Positions 21,856 to 29,824 of a DNA stretch of 64,000 nucleotides are shown here, piece by piece. Position 1 is the stretch's first letter. Each line of letters begins with the position of its first letter. Position numbers and translations under genes: made by a program. Source of the stretch: an uncultured Candidatus Saccharibacteria bacterium. Its GTDB lineage: Bacteria; Patescibacteriota; Saccharimonadia; Saccharimonadales; Saccharimonadaceae. The stretch is taken from the NCBI GenBank assembly GCA_946408595.1, contig CAMJSX010000001.1:120356-184355 (forward strand), read 5' to 3'. A model generated the notes under the pieces. The model was not told the DNA's origin and ran no database searches. It saw nothing but the letters and a program-made list of their open reading frames with translations.

Positions 21856-23316
21856 ATGAAAAAAATTATCACAAAACTAACGGTGGCGATACTAGCGGTA
21901 CTAGCTGCTTTTGGGTTGGCAAGTCCTACCTTGGCTTGGGGCCCAGAACGAACGACCTATACCAATGAGTCGCCAGCCACTTATGCAACATTTAACTCGA
22001 TTACCAACAACGCTGCTGTAGGTGATGAACGAAACTTCGTGAGAGTTGGTGAGGCCAATTCGACCGCGCCATACACAGACGAAATTGAAGTCGTCCCAGG
22101 TAAGGAATATGAGGTGTACATTTATTATCACAATGATGCCGCCTCGAACACAAATGCTAGCGGATATGGTATTGCTACAAATACTAAACTTTCTTCATCT
22201 TATCCAACAAAGCTCACTCCTGGGGAAAGAGGTATGATTTCTGGGATTATTTCCTGGAGTTATGTTAACCCAAGTGATGATAGCGTGAACACTGGTACGG
22301 TGTGGGACGAAGCTTACCTTACGACCAAATCCGACAATGTAGTATTGAGATATAAAACTGGTACGGCGGTGATCCACAATGGCGGTAAAGCCAATGGCTC
22401 GGTTCTTTCGACAAATCTGTTTACTAAAGACGGTACGCCAATCGGATATAACAAGTTGGCTGGTACTATTCCAGGCTGTGCGGAGTATTCGGGCTATATT
22501 ACTTACACCCTCGTAGCAGAAAAAGTTGATGCATCGCTAGAAAAATATGTTTCTACTGATGGTACGAATTGGCAAAAGAATGTCACAGTGAAACCGGGTG
22601 ATTACGTTACATATAAAGTGGTGTTCAAAAACACTGGAAACACCAAGCTCACTAATGTAATTTTTAAAGATGTGCATGACGGTGGTCTTAGTCTCAGATC
22701 TGGCAGCACAAAGGTTTATGATGTTAATAATGTTGATGGGAAAAAGATTGACGATATATTAGATTTGAGTGGTTATAATGTTGGTGATGTGGCTCCTTCT
22801 GCGCTTGTCCAAATTATCTATCAAGATAAGGTTTCTACTGATAAAGCTTATTGTGAAAATACTTTGAACAACACTATTACGGTAAGCTATAATTCGAACT
22901 TATCAAAAGAAGATAGTGCAAGCGTGACAGTGAAATGTGACAAGCCAGTACCTCCTTGTGAGGCTGATCCAAGTTTGCCAGAATGCCAAGAAAAACCCGA
23001 TTGTACAACTAATCCAGAACTACCAGAATGCCAAGAAAAACCAGATTGTACAACTAACCCAGAGTTGCCGGAATGTCAGGAGAAACCCGATTGTACAACC
23101 AATCCAGAACTACCGGAATGCCAAGAAAAACCAACTTGCGACACTAATCCAGAAATGGAAGGTTGTGAGACCCCAGAAGAAATCGTTAGCACTGGTCCTC
23201 TTGAAATTGTTTTAGCGATAGTGATTATACTTGGCATTATCGGTGGCGGATACTACTTCTATCATACTCGTAAGACCTTAAAGGCCGTTGAGAATAAGGT
23301 TTCTGGTGATAGATAA
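21856..23316 (+). CDS. Secreted, membrane-anchored protein with DUF11-like domain and Cys/Pro repeats
   Basis: A signal peptide (KLTVAILAVLAAFGLASPTLA) opens this 486-residue protein. A beta domain follows, then a DUF11-like Ig-type module (VKPGDYVTYKVVFKNTGNTKLTN, about residues 230-350). Five 15-residue repeats of the CTTNPELPECQEKPD type (about 368-442) form a stalk with two Cys per repeat. The end has VSTGP, a membrane segment (LEIVLAIVIILGIIGGGYYF) and a basic tail, similar to Gram-positive sortase substrates though without a strict LPxTG. It is likely a surface adhesin-like protein; RBS AAAGGAAG precedes the ATG. Confidence 0.75.
   Translation: MKKIITKLTVAILAVLAAFGLASPTLAWGPERTTYTNESPATYATFNSITNNAAVGDERNFVRVGEANSTAPYTDEIEVVPGKEYEVYIYYHNDAASNTNASGYGIATNTKLSSSYPTKLTPGERGMISGIISWSYVNPSDDSVNTGTVWDEAYLTTKSDNVVLRYKTGTAVIHNGGKANGSVLSTNLFTKDGTPIGYNKLAGTIPGCAEYSGYITYTLVAEKVDASLEKYVSTDGTNWQKNVTVKPGDYVTYKVVFKNTGNTKLTNVIFKDVHDGGLSLRSGSTKVYDVNNVDGKKIDDILDLSGYNVGDVAPSALVQIIYQDKVSTDKAYCENTLNNTITVSYNSNLSKEDSASVTVKCDKPVPPCEADPSLPECQEKPDCTTNPELPECQEKPDCTTNPELPECQEKPDCTTNPELPECQEKPTCDTNPEMEGCETPEEIVSTGPLEIVLAIVIILGIIGGGYYFYHTRKTLKAVENKVSGDR
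22957..23181 (+). repeat. Five tandem 45-bp repeats inside the DUF11-like protein gene
   Basis: Five units of 45 bp encode 15-residue repeats with the CxxNPxxPxCQEKP pattern. The inner three are almost identical and the outer ones diverge, as expected for expansion by slippage or unequal recombination. Confidence 0.9.
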
Positions 23317-23341
23317 GCTTCCCAAATCTTAAATAGTGTGA

Positions 23342-23347
23342 TATAAT
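23342..23347 (+). promoter_or_regulatory. -10 box of rplU
   Basis: TGATATAAT (extended -10), 24 nt before the ATG; the leader includes AAAGGAAC. Confidence 0.6.
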
Positions 23348-23371
23348 ATATCAAATTAATAAAGGAACAAT

Positions 23372-23680
23372 ATGAAGAAAGCAGTGATCCTCGTTTCTGG
23401 GAAGCAATATCTCGTCGAGGAAAAAGAGACCCTACGGGTGGACCTCCTCCCGGAAGGAACCAAAGAGCTCGAAACTGATGCTTTACTCGTAATCGATGGC
23501 GACAAAACTACTGTCGGCACTCCTACAGTGAAAGGCGTGAAGGTTTCGGCCAAAGTCAAAACCGCAGAAACAAAGGGTGATAAGGTTCGTGTGATTCGTT
23601 ATCATTCTAAGAAGCGCGTTCACAAAGAGACTGGCCATCGCCAGAAATACTCTGAAATAGAGATTGTAAAAATCGCTTAA
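23372..23680 (+). CDS. rplU: 50S ribosomal protein L21
   Basis: L21 binds 23S rRNA near helix 46. The sequence (MKKAVILVSGKQYLVEEKET, then TPTVKGVKVSAKV and KVRVIRYHSKKRVHKETGHRQ) fits the family over its usual 102 residues. RBS AAAGGAAC lies 7 nt before the ATG. The usual partner rpmA (L27) does not follow: a terminator and parA come next. Confidence 0.94.
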   Translation: MKKAVILVSGKQYLVEEKETLRVDLLPEGTKELETDALLVIDGDKTTVGTPTVKGVKVSAKVKTAETKGDKVRVIRYHSKKRVHKETGHRQKYSEIEIVKIA

Positions 23681-23683
23681 TAA

Positions 23684-23709
23684 AATAAGTCCTTCGGGAC
23701 TTATTTTTT
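23684..23709 (+). terminator. rplU terminator
   Basis: AATAAGTCC-TTCG-GGACTTATT hairpin with a T run. Confidence 0.9.
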
Positions 23710-23713
23710 ATGA

Positions 23714-23719
23714 TATAAT
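23714..23719 (+). promoter_or_regulatory. -10 box of parA
   Basis: TGATATAAT, 9 nt before the parA ATG; at most a 2-3 nt leader. Confidence 0.6.
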
Positions 23720-23728
23720 ATAAGCATT

Positions 23729-24502
23729 ATGAGTGCGAAGGTAATATGTGTGACTAATCAAAAGGGTGGAGTCGGGAAGACTACTACTGCGGTTAACCTT
23801 TGCTATTATCTTGCTAAGAACAGGAAACGTACTCTTTTAGTTGATTTTGATCCTCAGGGTAATGCTACGTCTGGCCTTGGTTTTGATAAGAACAACAATG
23901 ATCTTGGTTCTACGATGACAGAGGTGATTCTTGGCTCTGTTGTGATGTCGGATTGTATCAAGCATACGAAGTTTAAGAATTATGACCTTGCTCCTACGAC
24001 ACCTGAGCTTGCGAATGCTGAGGTCGAGATTACAGGTATGAACAAAAAATTTGTACGTTTGCGTGATGCGATTAACACTGTAAGAGACGACTATGACTAT
24101 ATTATTATAGATTTGCCCCCGAGTTTATCGCTTCTCACGGTGAACGGGATGATCGCTTCAGATTATTTATTGCTTCCGGTGCAGACGGAGTTTTACGCTC
24201 TTGAAGGTGTGGCACAGCTACTAGAATCGATGAAGCTGGTGATGAAGCAAGCTAACCCGAAGCTTAGACTACTCGGCGTGGTGGCTACTATGTATGATAA
24301 GCGCACCAGCCTTTCGGCTCAGGTTCTGGCTGAAATTAAAAAGTATTTCAAGGATTTGACGTTTAAGACAACTATTCCGCGTAATGTGCGTCTAGCTGAA
24401 GCTCCGTCTCATGGGGTGCCAGTCGGGGCGTATGATAAGTTTAGCAAAGGCGCCAAAGCCTACAAAGATTTTACTAAAGAAGTGGAGGAAAGAATTAAAT
24501 GA
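23729..24502 (+). CDS. parA: Chromosome-partitioning ATPase ParA/Soj
   Basis: ParA (257 aa) is a DNA-bound ATPase that drives chromosome segregation with ParB. The deviant Walker A KGGVGKTT near residue 11, the switch region VDFDPQGNATSGLG and the Walker B IIIDLPPSLS are intact, and the C-terminal RNVRLAEAPSHGVP is typical. The length is that of the small chromosomal Soj type without an N-terminal HTH. The start has a -10 box 9 nt upstream and no ribosome site. It overlaps parB by 4 bp (ATGA). Confidence 0.95.
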   Translation: MSAKVICVTNQKGGVGKTTTAVNLCYYLAKNRKRTLLVDFDPQGNATSGLGFDKNNNDLGSTMTEVILGSVVMSDCIKHTKFKNYDLAPTTPELANAEVEITGMNKKFVRLRDAINTVRDDYDYIIIDLPPSLSLLTVNGMIASDYLLLPVQTEFYALEGVAQLLESMKLVMKQANPKLRLLGVVATMYDKRTSLSAQVLAEIKKYFKDLTFKTTIPRNVRLAEAPSHGVPVGAYDKFSKGAKAYKDFTKEVEERIK

Positions 24503-25344
24503 CAGCAAAAGGTCTCGGTCGCGGTTTCGAATCGCTGATCCCTACAGATTTAGTGGACGAAGAGTTCGATTTAACCGCAGTAGAAGATAAGGTTTCTAGC
24601 GAGTTAAAATCGCTTAGTCTCGACGATATTATCCCTGACGAAGAACAGCCGCGTCGTGTTTTTAGTAAAGAGGCGATTGAAGCGTTGGCTGCTTCAATTA
24701 AAGAACACGGGGTATTGCAGCCAATTGTAGTGACAAAAGAAGATGGTAAGTATAAGATTGTGGCTGGTGAACGTCGCTGGCGAGCTTCTAAGTTGGCTGG
24801 GTTAAAGAAAATACCAGCTATCATCCGGACGCTAGATTCTCAGAACCGTCTTGAGCTTTCGATTATTGAGAACGCACAGCGCGAGGATTTGAACGCGATT
24901 GAGCTCGCGACTGCCTATGCCAAGCTGAAGACTCAGTTTAATTTATCAGTCGAAGAGATTTCTGCCAAAGTGGGGAAGAGCGAAGCTTCTATTCAAGGTA
25001 CGATGCGACTCTTGAATCTTCCTGATGACGTGAAGAAAATCATGGTCAAAGAGAAGCTTACTGAAGGCGTGATGCGTCCGCTAGTTTCTCGTGATGAAGC
25101 GACTATCAAGAAGGTTTTGCCAAAGATTATTAAAGAAGGTTGGACGGCACGTAAAGTTGAACGTTACTTCCAGGATAATAAGAAGAAATCCAGCGCTTCA
25201 ATGATCAAGCGTCACGAGTCGCATAAGGATGAGGATGCTCTTTCCAAGAAGTACAAAACTCCAGTGGTGATTAAGAATCACTCACTGACTTTCAAATGCA
25301 AAACTGATGCTGATTTGAAGGCTCTGATCAAAACTTTGCTATAA
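24499..25344 (+). CDS. parB: Chromosome-partitioning protein ParB/Spo0J
   Basis: ParB (281 aa) is a CTP-dependent clamp that loads at parS. The N-terminal domain carries DEEQPRRVFSKEAIEALAASI, GVLQPIVV and the CTP-binding VAGERRWRASKLAG; ENAQREDLNAIELATAY leads into the HTH (LSVEEISAKVGKSEASIQGTMRLL). A short C-terminal dimerisation part follows. The overlap with parA supports coupling. No parS-like TGTTTCACGTGAAACA site was seen in the window. Confidence 0.95.
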   Translation: MTAKGLGRGFESLIPTDLVDEEFDLTAVEDKVSSELKSLSLDDIIPDEEQPRRVFSKEAIEALAASIKEHGVLQPIVVTKEDGKYKIVAGERRWRASKLAGLKKIPAIIRTLDSQNRLELSIIENAQREDLNAIELATAYAKLKTQFNLSVEEISAKVGKSEASIQGTMRLLNLPDDVKKIMVKEKLTEGVMRPLVSRDEATIKKVLPKIIKEGWTARKVERYFQDNKKKSSASMIKRHESHKDEDALSKKYKTPVVIKNHSLTFKCKTDADLKALIKTLL

Positions 25345-25345
25345 T
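25340..25345 (+). promoter_or_regulatory. Extended -10 box for leaderless rsh
   Basis: TGCTATAAT ends 6 nt before the ATG at 25352 and overlaps the parB stop codon. Confidence 0.65.
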
Positions 25346-25351
25346 AGATAC

Positions 25352-26821
25352 ATGAAGAATCCAGATTCGGAGCGTGTTTTACGCGCGGTTGAAATGGCAA
25401 AAAAGGCCCATGATGGTCAGTTTAGAAAAACCGGCGAGCCGTATATCGTGCATCCTTTGGCAGTCAAAAAGATTTTGGAAGAATGGGGGATGGATGAAGA
25501 TACGATTATTGCGGGGATTCTTCATGATACGATCGAAGACACACCGTTAACTCTTAATGATATCAAACAGGAATTTGGCGAATCGGTGGCATTTCTAGTT
25601 GATGGAGTAACGAAACTTTCAACGGCGAGAAACGGAATGCGGGATATTGATACTTATCTTCCGGAGACGAAGGATAATTTCTTGAGACTAATGATTGCAT
25701 TAGGTAGTGATATTCGGGTGCTGATTATTAAGCTGGCTGACCGTTTGCATAACCTTCGCACTCTTTCTGCTTTGCCGCCTGATAAGCAAAAGAAAATTGC
25801 GAAAGAGTCACTTGAGGTCTTTGCGCCACTGGCCGACCGGTTAAACATGGGGCTTCTGCGCGTAGAGATGGCAGATCTGGCGTTTAAGTATGTTGATCCG
25901 CGTCGTTATGAACAACTAAAGAATTTGATTGAAAGATATAACAAATCCGCAGCGAAGTCACTTCAAAAGATTGAGGAAGAAGTCTCGGAGGCTCTTAGGA
26001 AAGAAAAGATTAACTTTACGATTTCTGGTCGTGTGAAATCAGTCTACTCACTACATAAGAAGCTAGCCAAACACAACCAGAACATGGGCGAGATTTATGA
26101 TCTTACGGCACTTAGGGTGATTGTTGACGATATTACCGATTGTTATTTGACGCTTGGTGTGATTCACTCACTATATACTCCGATGGGTGGTAGGATCAAA
26201 GATTATATTGCGATGCCAAAGCAAAATGGTTATCAATCTCTGCATACTACGGTGATTACTAAGGATAAACGGGTGGTTGAATTCCAGATTCGGACTAAGG
26301 AAATGCACGAATACGCGGAACGAGGTTTGGCGGCTAGTTTTTATTATAATGAACAAAAGGTGACCGAGAATTATAAGAAAGGGAAAATTGAACACTTGCC
26401 GACTAATTTGCTTTGGATTACTGAGTTACAAACTACGGCAGCGAGACTACGTGAGGGTAAGAAGGTTGATTTGAAGAAGTTGAAGCTCAATCTATTTTCG
26501 GACAAGATTTTTGTGTATACACCAAAAGGTGACATTATCGATCTTCCGGTTGGGGCGATGCCGCTAGATTTTGCTTATCGGCTTCACTCTGAGATTGGTG
26601 ACCACGTAGTGGGCGTGAAGATTAATGGCAAGATGAGCAATATGAATAAAAAATTGGAACAAGGTGATATTGTGGAGATTTTGACTTCTAAAAACCAGAC
26701 CCCGAAGATTTCGTGGCTGGATCGGATTATTACTCCGCATGCTCGTCAGAAGCTTCTGCGGGCGTTGAAGCTTCGTCCGAGTGAGAATGAGACGTCTATC
26801 CCACCGCTGAAAAAGAAGTAA
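25352..26821 (+). CDS. rsh: RelA/SpoT-type (p)ppGpp synthetase/hydrolase, short form
   Basis: This enzyme sets the alarmone level in the stringent response. The hydrolase domain is intact (YIVHPLAV, GILHDTIEDT, the HD/ED pair), so is the synthetase core (RIKDYIAMPKQNGYQSLHTTV, VEFQIRTKEMHEYAE), and a TGS domain follows (FVYTPKGDIIDLPVGAMPLDFAY). The 489-residue protein stops after TGS and lacks the helical, zinc-finger and ACT parts that sense the ribosome in full-length proteins. It should be bifunctional, with altered regulation. Leaderless start. Confidence 0.93.
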   Translation: MKNPDSERVLRAVEMAKKAHDGQFRKTGEPYIVHPLAVKKILEEWGMDEDTIIAGILHDTIEDTPLTLNDIKQEFGESVAFLVDGVTKLSTARNGMRDIDTYLPETKDNFLRLMIALGSDIRVLIIKLADRLHNLRTLSALPPDKQKKIAKESLEVFAPLADRLNMGLLRVEMADLAFKYVDPRRYEQLKNLIERYNKSAAKSLQKIEEEVSEALRKEKINFTISGRVKSVYSLHKKLAKHNQNMGEIYDLTALRVIVDDITDCYLTLGVIHSLYTPMGGRIKDYIAMPKQNGYQSLHTTVITKDKRVVEFQIRTKEMHEYAERGLAASFYYNEQKVTENYKKGKIEHLPTNLLWITELQTTAARLREGKKVDLKKLKLNLFSDKIFVYTPKGDIIDLPVGAMPLDFAYRLHSEIGDHVVGVKINGKMSNMNKKLEQGDIVEILTSKNQTPKISWLDRIITPHARQKLLRALKLRPSENETSIPPLKKK

Positions 26822-26837
26822 ACTCTGATAAGTATGA

Positions 26838-26843
26838 TATAAT
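26838..26843 (+). promoter_or_regulatory. tRNA-Thr -10 box
   Basis: TGATATAAT, 9 nt before the tRNA. Confidence 0.55.
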
Positions 26844-26852
26844 AAATGATGT

Positions 26853-26928
26853 GCCGTTGTAGCTCAGTTGGTAGAGCAGCTCATTCGTAACGAGCAGGTC
26901 ACAGGTTCAAACCCTGCCAACGGCTCCA
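26853..26928 (+). tRNA. tRNA-Thr (CGT)
   Basis: Acceptor stem GCCGTTG/CAACGGC, D arm, anticodon loop TTCGTAA with anticodon CGT, T arm with GTTCAAA, discriminator T, encoded CCA. The last anticodon-stem pair is an A/C mismatch. Confidence 0.95.
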
Positions 26929-26954
26929 TTTTTTATAGTTATGCTATAATAGTT

Positions 26955-27326
26955 ATGAATAATATGAAAAATTTTCTAGAAGATATAAAAAAGATTTACA
27001 AGAACGAAAGACTGACTTTGGGCCTAATCATTTTGAATATTTTAGGTTCTATAACATTATTGATAGTTAGTCTTTTGAAGCTCAATCCAGATAGTGCAGT
27101 TGTGAAAATTGGATATGGGGATATCGGAGGGTATCGTAACGGTTCTTGGGCTGATATTCTTGTTTTTCCGCTTCTGGCTATTATCTTTGGGTTTTTGCAT
27201 ACGCTGATTGCTCTACGTATTTATGAAAAACGTGGAGCGGGAATGACGAAGTTTTTCTTGATTGTTACTACTACTCTTATTATTGGTACCTTTATCCTGC
27301 TATTCAGATTGACAGAAGGGGCTTAG
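26955..27326 (+). CDS. Small integral membrane protein (glycosyltransferase operon)
   Basis: The start is placed at the ATG at 26955 (or 26964, MKNFLEDIK), since the track's upstream start lies inside tRNA-Thr. TATAAT (26945-26950) is only 4 nt before the first ATG, so the ATG at 26964 may be the true one. The ~123 residues contain three membrane segments (LILNILGSITLLIVSLL, ILVFPLLAIIFGFLHTLIAL, FFLIVTTTLIIGTFILLF) with short basic loops. No family recognised. The glycosyltransferase gene starts 1 nt after the stop, suggesting a common role at the membrane. Confidence 0.65.
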   Translation: MNNMKNFLEDIKKIYKNERLTLGLIILNILGSITLLIVSLLKLNPDSAVVKIGYGDIGGYRNGSWADILVFPLLAIIFGFLHTLIALRIYEKRGAGMTKFFLIVTTTLIIGTFILLFRLTEGA

Positions 27327-27327
27327 G

Positions 27328-28953
27328 ATGCGTCGGAATTTAGAGATTCCTCAGGGTAAGCGCACTAAGGCATATCGTTTTTTTGAAATACTTCCTGGGC
27401 TGATATCTTATGGGGCGATTATTTTGCTGTTTATTCTATCTTGGCTTGATCCAGTGGTTGGTTCAATTTATCTTTTCATCGTGATTGCTTCAACTTTGGT
27501 TAAGGCGATTGGCGTGGCTTACCGCACAGTTCAGGGTTACGAGGTGATCAAACGAGCCGAAAAAGTTGATTGGCGTCAACGAATTGAGGACCTTAAAGAT
27601 CCGCACGCGGCTTACGAACGTTTAAGAGACCATCATGATAAGAGTTATCATTTCGAAGAACACGTTGAGAATCTTAAGTTTATGGCGACCATGGACACTG
27701 AATATCCTGACCCGTCCAAGATTTACCATGTAGTGATTATTGCGGCCTATAATGAAGGTCCGGAAATACTTGAGCCTTCTATTGAAGCTATCAAGAAGTC
27801 ATCTTTTCCGAATGACCATATTATTGTGGCGCTTGCTTATGAAGAAAGAGGCGGGGAAGCAATGGTGCAAACTGCGAAGGCGCTAACTAATAAGTATAAA
27901 GATACTTTTAAGGACTTTGTTGCGATTAAACATCCTGATAACATTCCAGGAGAGGTAATTGGTAAAGGGCCAAATCTTACGTATGCCGGCGAGAAGATTG
28001 CTGATTATGTGAAGAATAAACACCTTTCAGTGGCCAATATTATTGTGACATCTCTTGATAGTGATAATCATATGCATGAGAAATACTTGGATTCTGTGGC
28101 TTACGAGTTTATTACTCACCCTAACCGACAACGTTTAAGTTATCAGCCAGTGTCGCTATTTACGAATAACATTTGGGACGCACCTGCTCCTACGCGTGTG
28201 ATTGCGGTGTCTAATTCATTCTTTAACGTGATCTCTACCATGCGCCCACACGTGTTAAGAAATTTTGCTTCGCACTCTCAGCCTTTGCAAGCTCTTGAAG
28301 CGATGCATTTTTGGAGCAAACGGACCATCGTGGAAGATGGGCACCAATTTTGGCGTAGTTTGTTCTTCTTTAGCGGTGACTATTCAGTTTTGCCAATCCG
28401 AATTCCGATCTATCAAGACGCGGTGATTGACGAAACATTCTTAAAAACAGTGAAGGCTCAGTTCGTCCAGGTTCGTCGTTGGTATTACGGAGCTTCTGAT
28501 GTGGCATATGTCGGTACGAGACTGTTTACTTCTAGGAAAAACCGCCCGGTGCCGTTTTGGCAACTTTTCCCGAAGTTTTGGAGACTGCTAGACGGGCACG
28601 TAACGCTGGCAATTTTGGCACCCATTGTAGCTTTTGGTGGTTGGGTGCCGATGATTATGAATGTTTCGTCTCATAATATGGTGGCATATAATTTGCCAAA
28701 CATCGTTAGCGTGGTCGAAACCTTTGCTTCGGTGGGTTTGATTGTTTCGGTGCTGGTTTCATTTAAGCTTTTGCCGAAACGTCCAGCTAAATATCGTAAG
28801 ACTAAGAATATTGTGATGATTCTGCAGTGGATTTTGATGCCGATTACTTCAATTATTTATCAGTCTTTAGCTGCTTTTTATGCTCAAACTCGTTTGATGC
28901 TTGGGCTGTATATGGAAAAATTTGATGTTACTAAGAAGATTATAAAAAAATAA
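27328..28953 (+). CDS. Membrane glycosyltransferase, family 2-like
   Basis: The 541-residue protein has two N-terminal membrane segments (residues about 20-65), a GT-A fold cytosolic domain and three C-terminal segments. The sugar-nucleotide site reads YHVVIIAAYNEGPEILEPS, the metal-binding DxD-type motif is TSLDSDNHMH, and QVRRWYYGASD resembles the QxxRW motif of processive enzymes, with EDGHQFWR as the likely catalytic acid region. It probably builds or exports a surface polysaccharide. It is the middle gene of a tight unit with a small membrane protein and a TetR-like regulator. Confidence 0.8.
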   Translation: MRRNLEIPQGKRTKAYRFFEILPGLISYGAIILLFILSWLDPVVGSIYLFIVIASTLVKAIGVAYRTVQGYEVIKRAEKVDWRQRIEDLKDPHAAYERLRDHHDKSYHFEEHVENLKFMATMDTEYPDPSKIYHVVIIAAYNEGPEILEPSIEAIKKSSFPNDHIIVALAYEERGGEAMVQTAKALTNKYKDTFKDFVAIKHPDNIPGEVIGKGPNLTYAGEKIADYVKNKHLSVANIIVTSLDSDNHMHEKYLDSVAYEFITHPNRQRLSYQPVSLFTNNIWDAPAPTRVIAVSNSFFNVISTMRPHVLRNFASHSQPLQALEAMHFWSKRTIVEDGHQFWRSLFFFSGDYSVLPIRIPIYQDAVIDETFLKTVKAQFVQVRRWYYGASDVAYVGTRLFTSRKNRPVPFWQLFPKFWRLLDGHVTLAILAPIVAFGGWVPMIMNVSSHNMVAYNLPNIVSVVETFASVGLIVSVLVSFKLLPKRPAKYRKTKNIVMILQWILMPITSIIYQSLAAFYAQTRLMLGLYMEKFDVTKKIIKK

Positions 28954-28955
28954 TT

Positions 28956-29525
28956 GTGCCGATTAGAATAACCGAAAAAAGACTCAAAGACAAAAGATTT
29001 AGAGATACGGAAGAAGCAATCGTGATGGCATTTTTTGTGTTGAAGGATAAAATTATTTGTTTAAAACGCTTGATTAAAACAGCTGACATATCGCGTTCTA
29101 CTCTTTATCGTCATCATGAAAACATTAATAAAATAGTTCCGGATTATGAAGAGTACATGGTTTCAAAATATAAAAGGTTCATTCAACGACTTTTGAAATT
29201 CAAGAGGATCGATTTGAAGACATTGTACGTACAGACGTTATCATTTATGTCCAATAATCATAAGATAATGGCTTTCTTGTTAGAATTTGATAATCATAGT
29301 TTTCTTGAAGAAATGATTGGGTTTTTGAAGCCGAAGATTATTTCGGTGAGTAAAATAACAGATCAAGAGGTGATGAGCATTTATTTGAAGGAGGTAGTTT
29401 GCCTAATTGAAGAGTGGGGAAGGGCTGGGTTTGATAGTAAGAAGATTGACGGTACTGTTGATAAGATAATGTTTTTAACTAATACGGCGTATTTTAGGCT
29501 GAACCCGATTAAGAGGCTAGCTTAA
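28956..29525 (+). CDS. TetR/AcrR-like regulator
   Basis: The 189-residue protein begins with a basic helix and an HTH at about residues 38-60 (LKRLIKTADISRSTLYRHHE), where SRSTLYRH is the recognition helix of the TetR type. The rest is helical and could form the ligand/dimer domain; conservation there is too weak to guess a ligand. GTG start, 2 nt after the glycosyltransferase stop, so it probably belongs to the same transcript. No operator was identified. Confidence 0.65.
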   Translation: MPIRITEKRLKDKRFRDTEEAIVMAFFVLKDKIICLKRLIKTADISRSTLYRHHENINKIVPDYEEYMVSKYKRFIQRLLKFKRIDLKTLYVQTLSFMSNNHKIMAFLLEFDNHSFLEEMIGFLKPKIISVSKITDQEVMSIYLKEVVCLIEEWGRAGFDSKKIDGTVDKIMFLTNTAYFRLNPIKRLA

Positions 29526-29540
29526 ATCTGGTATCTGTGA

Positions 29541-29546
29541 TATAAT
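29541..29546 (+). promoter_or_regulatory. tRNA-Val -10 box
   Basis: TGATATAAT, 10 nt before the tRNA. Confidence 0.6.
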
Positions 29547-29556
29547 AATTTGCAGC

Positions 29557-29633
29557 GGGTGATTAGCTCAGTTGGCTAGAGCGTCTCGTTTACACCGAGA
29601 AGGTCGGGGGTTCGAGCCCCTCATCACCCACCA
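29557..29633 (+). tRNA. tRNA-Val (TAC)
   Basis: Acceptor stem GGGTGAT/ATCACCC, anticodon stem CTCGT/ACGAG with anticodon TAC, T arm GGGGG-TTCGAGC-CCCTC, discriminator A, encoded CCA. Confidence 0.97.
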
Positions 29634-29721
29634 GACGCAAGTTGCGTCTTTTTTGTGCACGGGGCTCGTTCTTGCGAAGCGAGCCCCTCATCACCCACCA
29701 GACGCATAAGGCGTCTTTTTT
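29634..29721 (+). repeat. Duplicated tRNA-Val 3' end, terminators and T-arm hairpin
   Basis: A terminator (GACGC-AAGTT-GCGTC-TTTTTT, 29634-29654) follows the tRNA. GGGGCTCG (29661-29668) then pairs perfectly with CGAGCCCC (29680-29687). The 27 nt from 29680 to 29706 repeat 29613-29639 exactly (tRNA T-arm end, acceptor end, CCA and start of terminator), and a second terminator ends the block. The rest of 29722-29824 holds nothing recognisable but the promoter region of the next gene. Confidence 0.85.
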
Positions 29722-29824
29722 GTGTTTTTGAGAGTTTTGGGACATTTGTTGCAAAACTTTGAAATCTAAAAAAATCTTTGGGGTAGATCATGATAAAATC
29801 GAGGCATCAAAAGAAAGGATTTTT

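Noticed and set aside
22957-23181. Regular 45-bp repeats that might be taken for a CRISPR array
   Set aside because: The units are contiguous with no unique spacers, stay in frame and encode a 15-residue protein repeat.
23684-23728. rpmA (L27) expected after rplU
   Set aside because: Only a terminator and the parA promoter fit in the gap; no L27 sequence was seen in the window.
29680-29706. Second tRNA-Val gene or pseudogene
   Set aside because: Only the last 27 nt (T-arm end to terminator start) are repeated; no acceptor 5' strand, D arm or anticodon arm.
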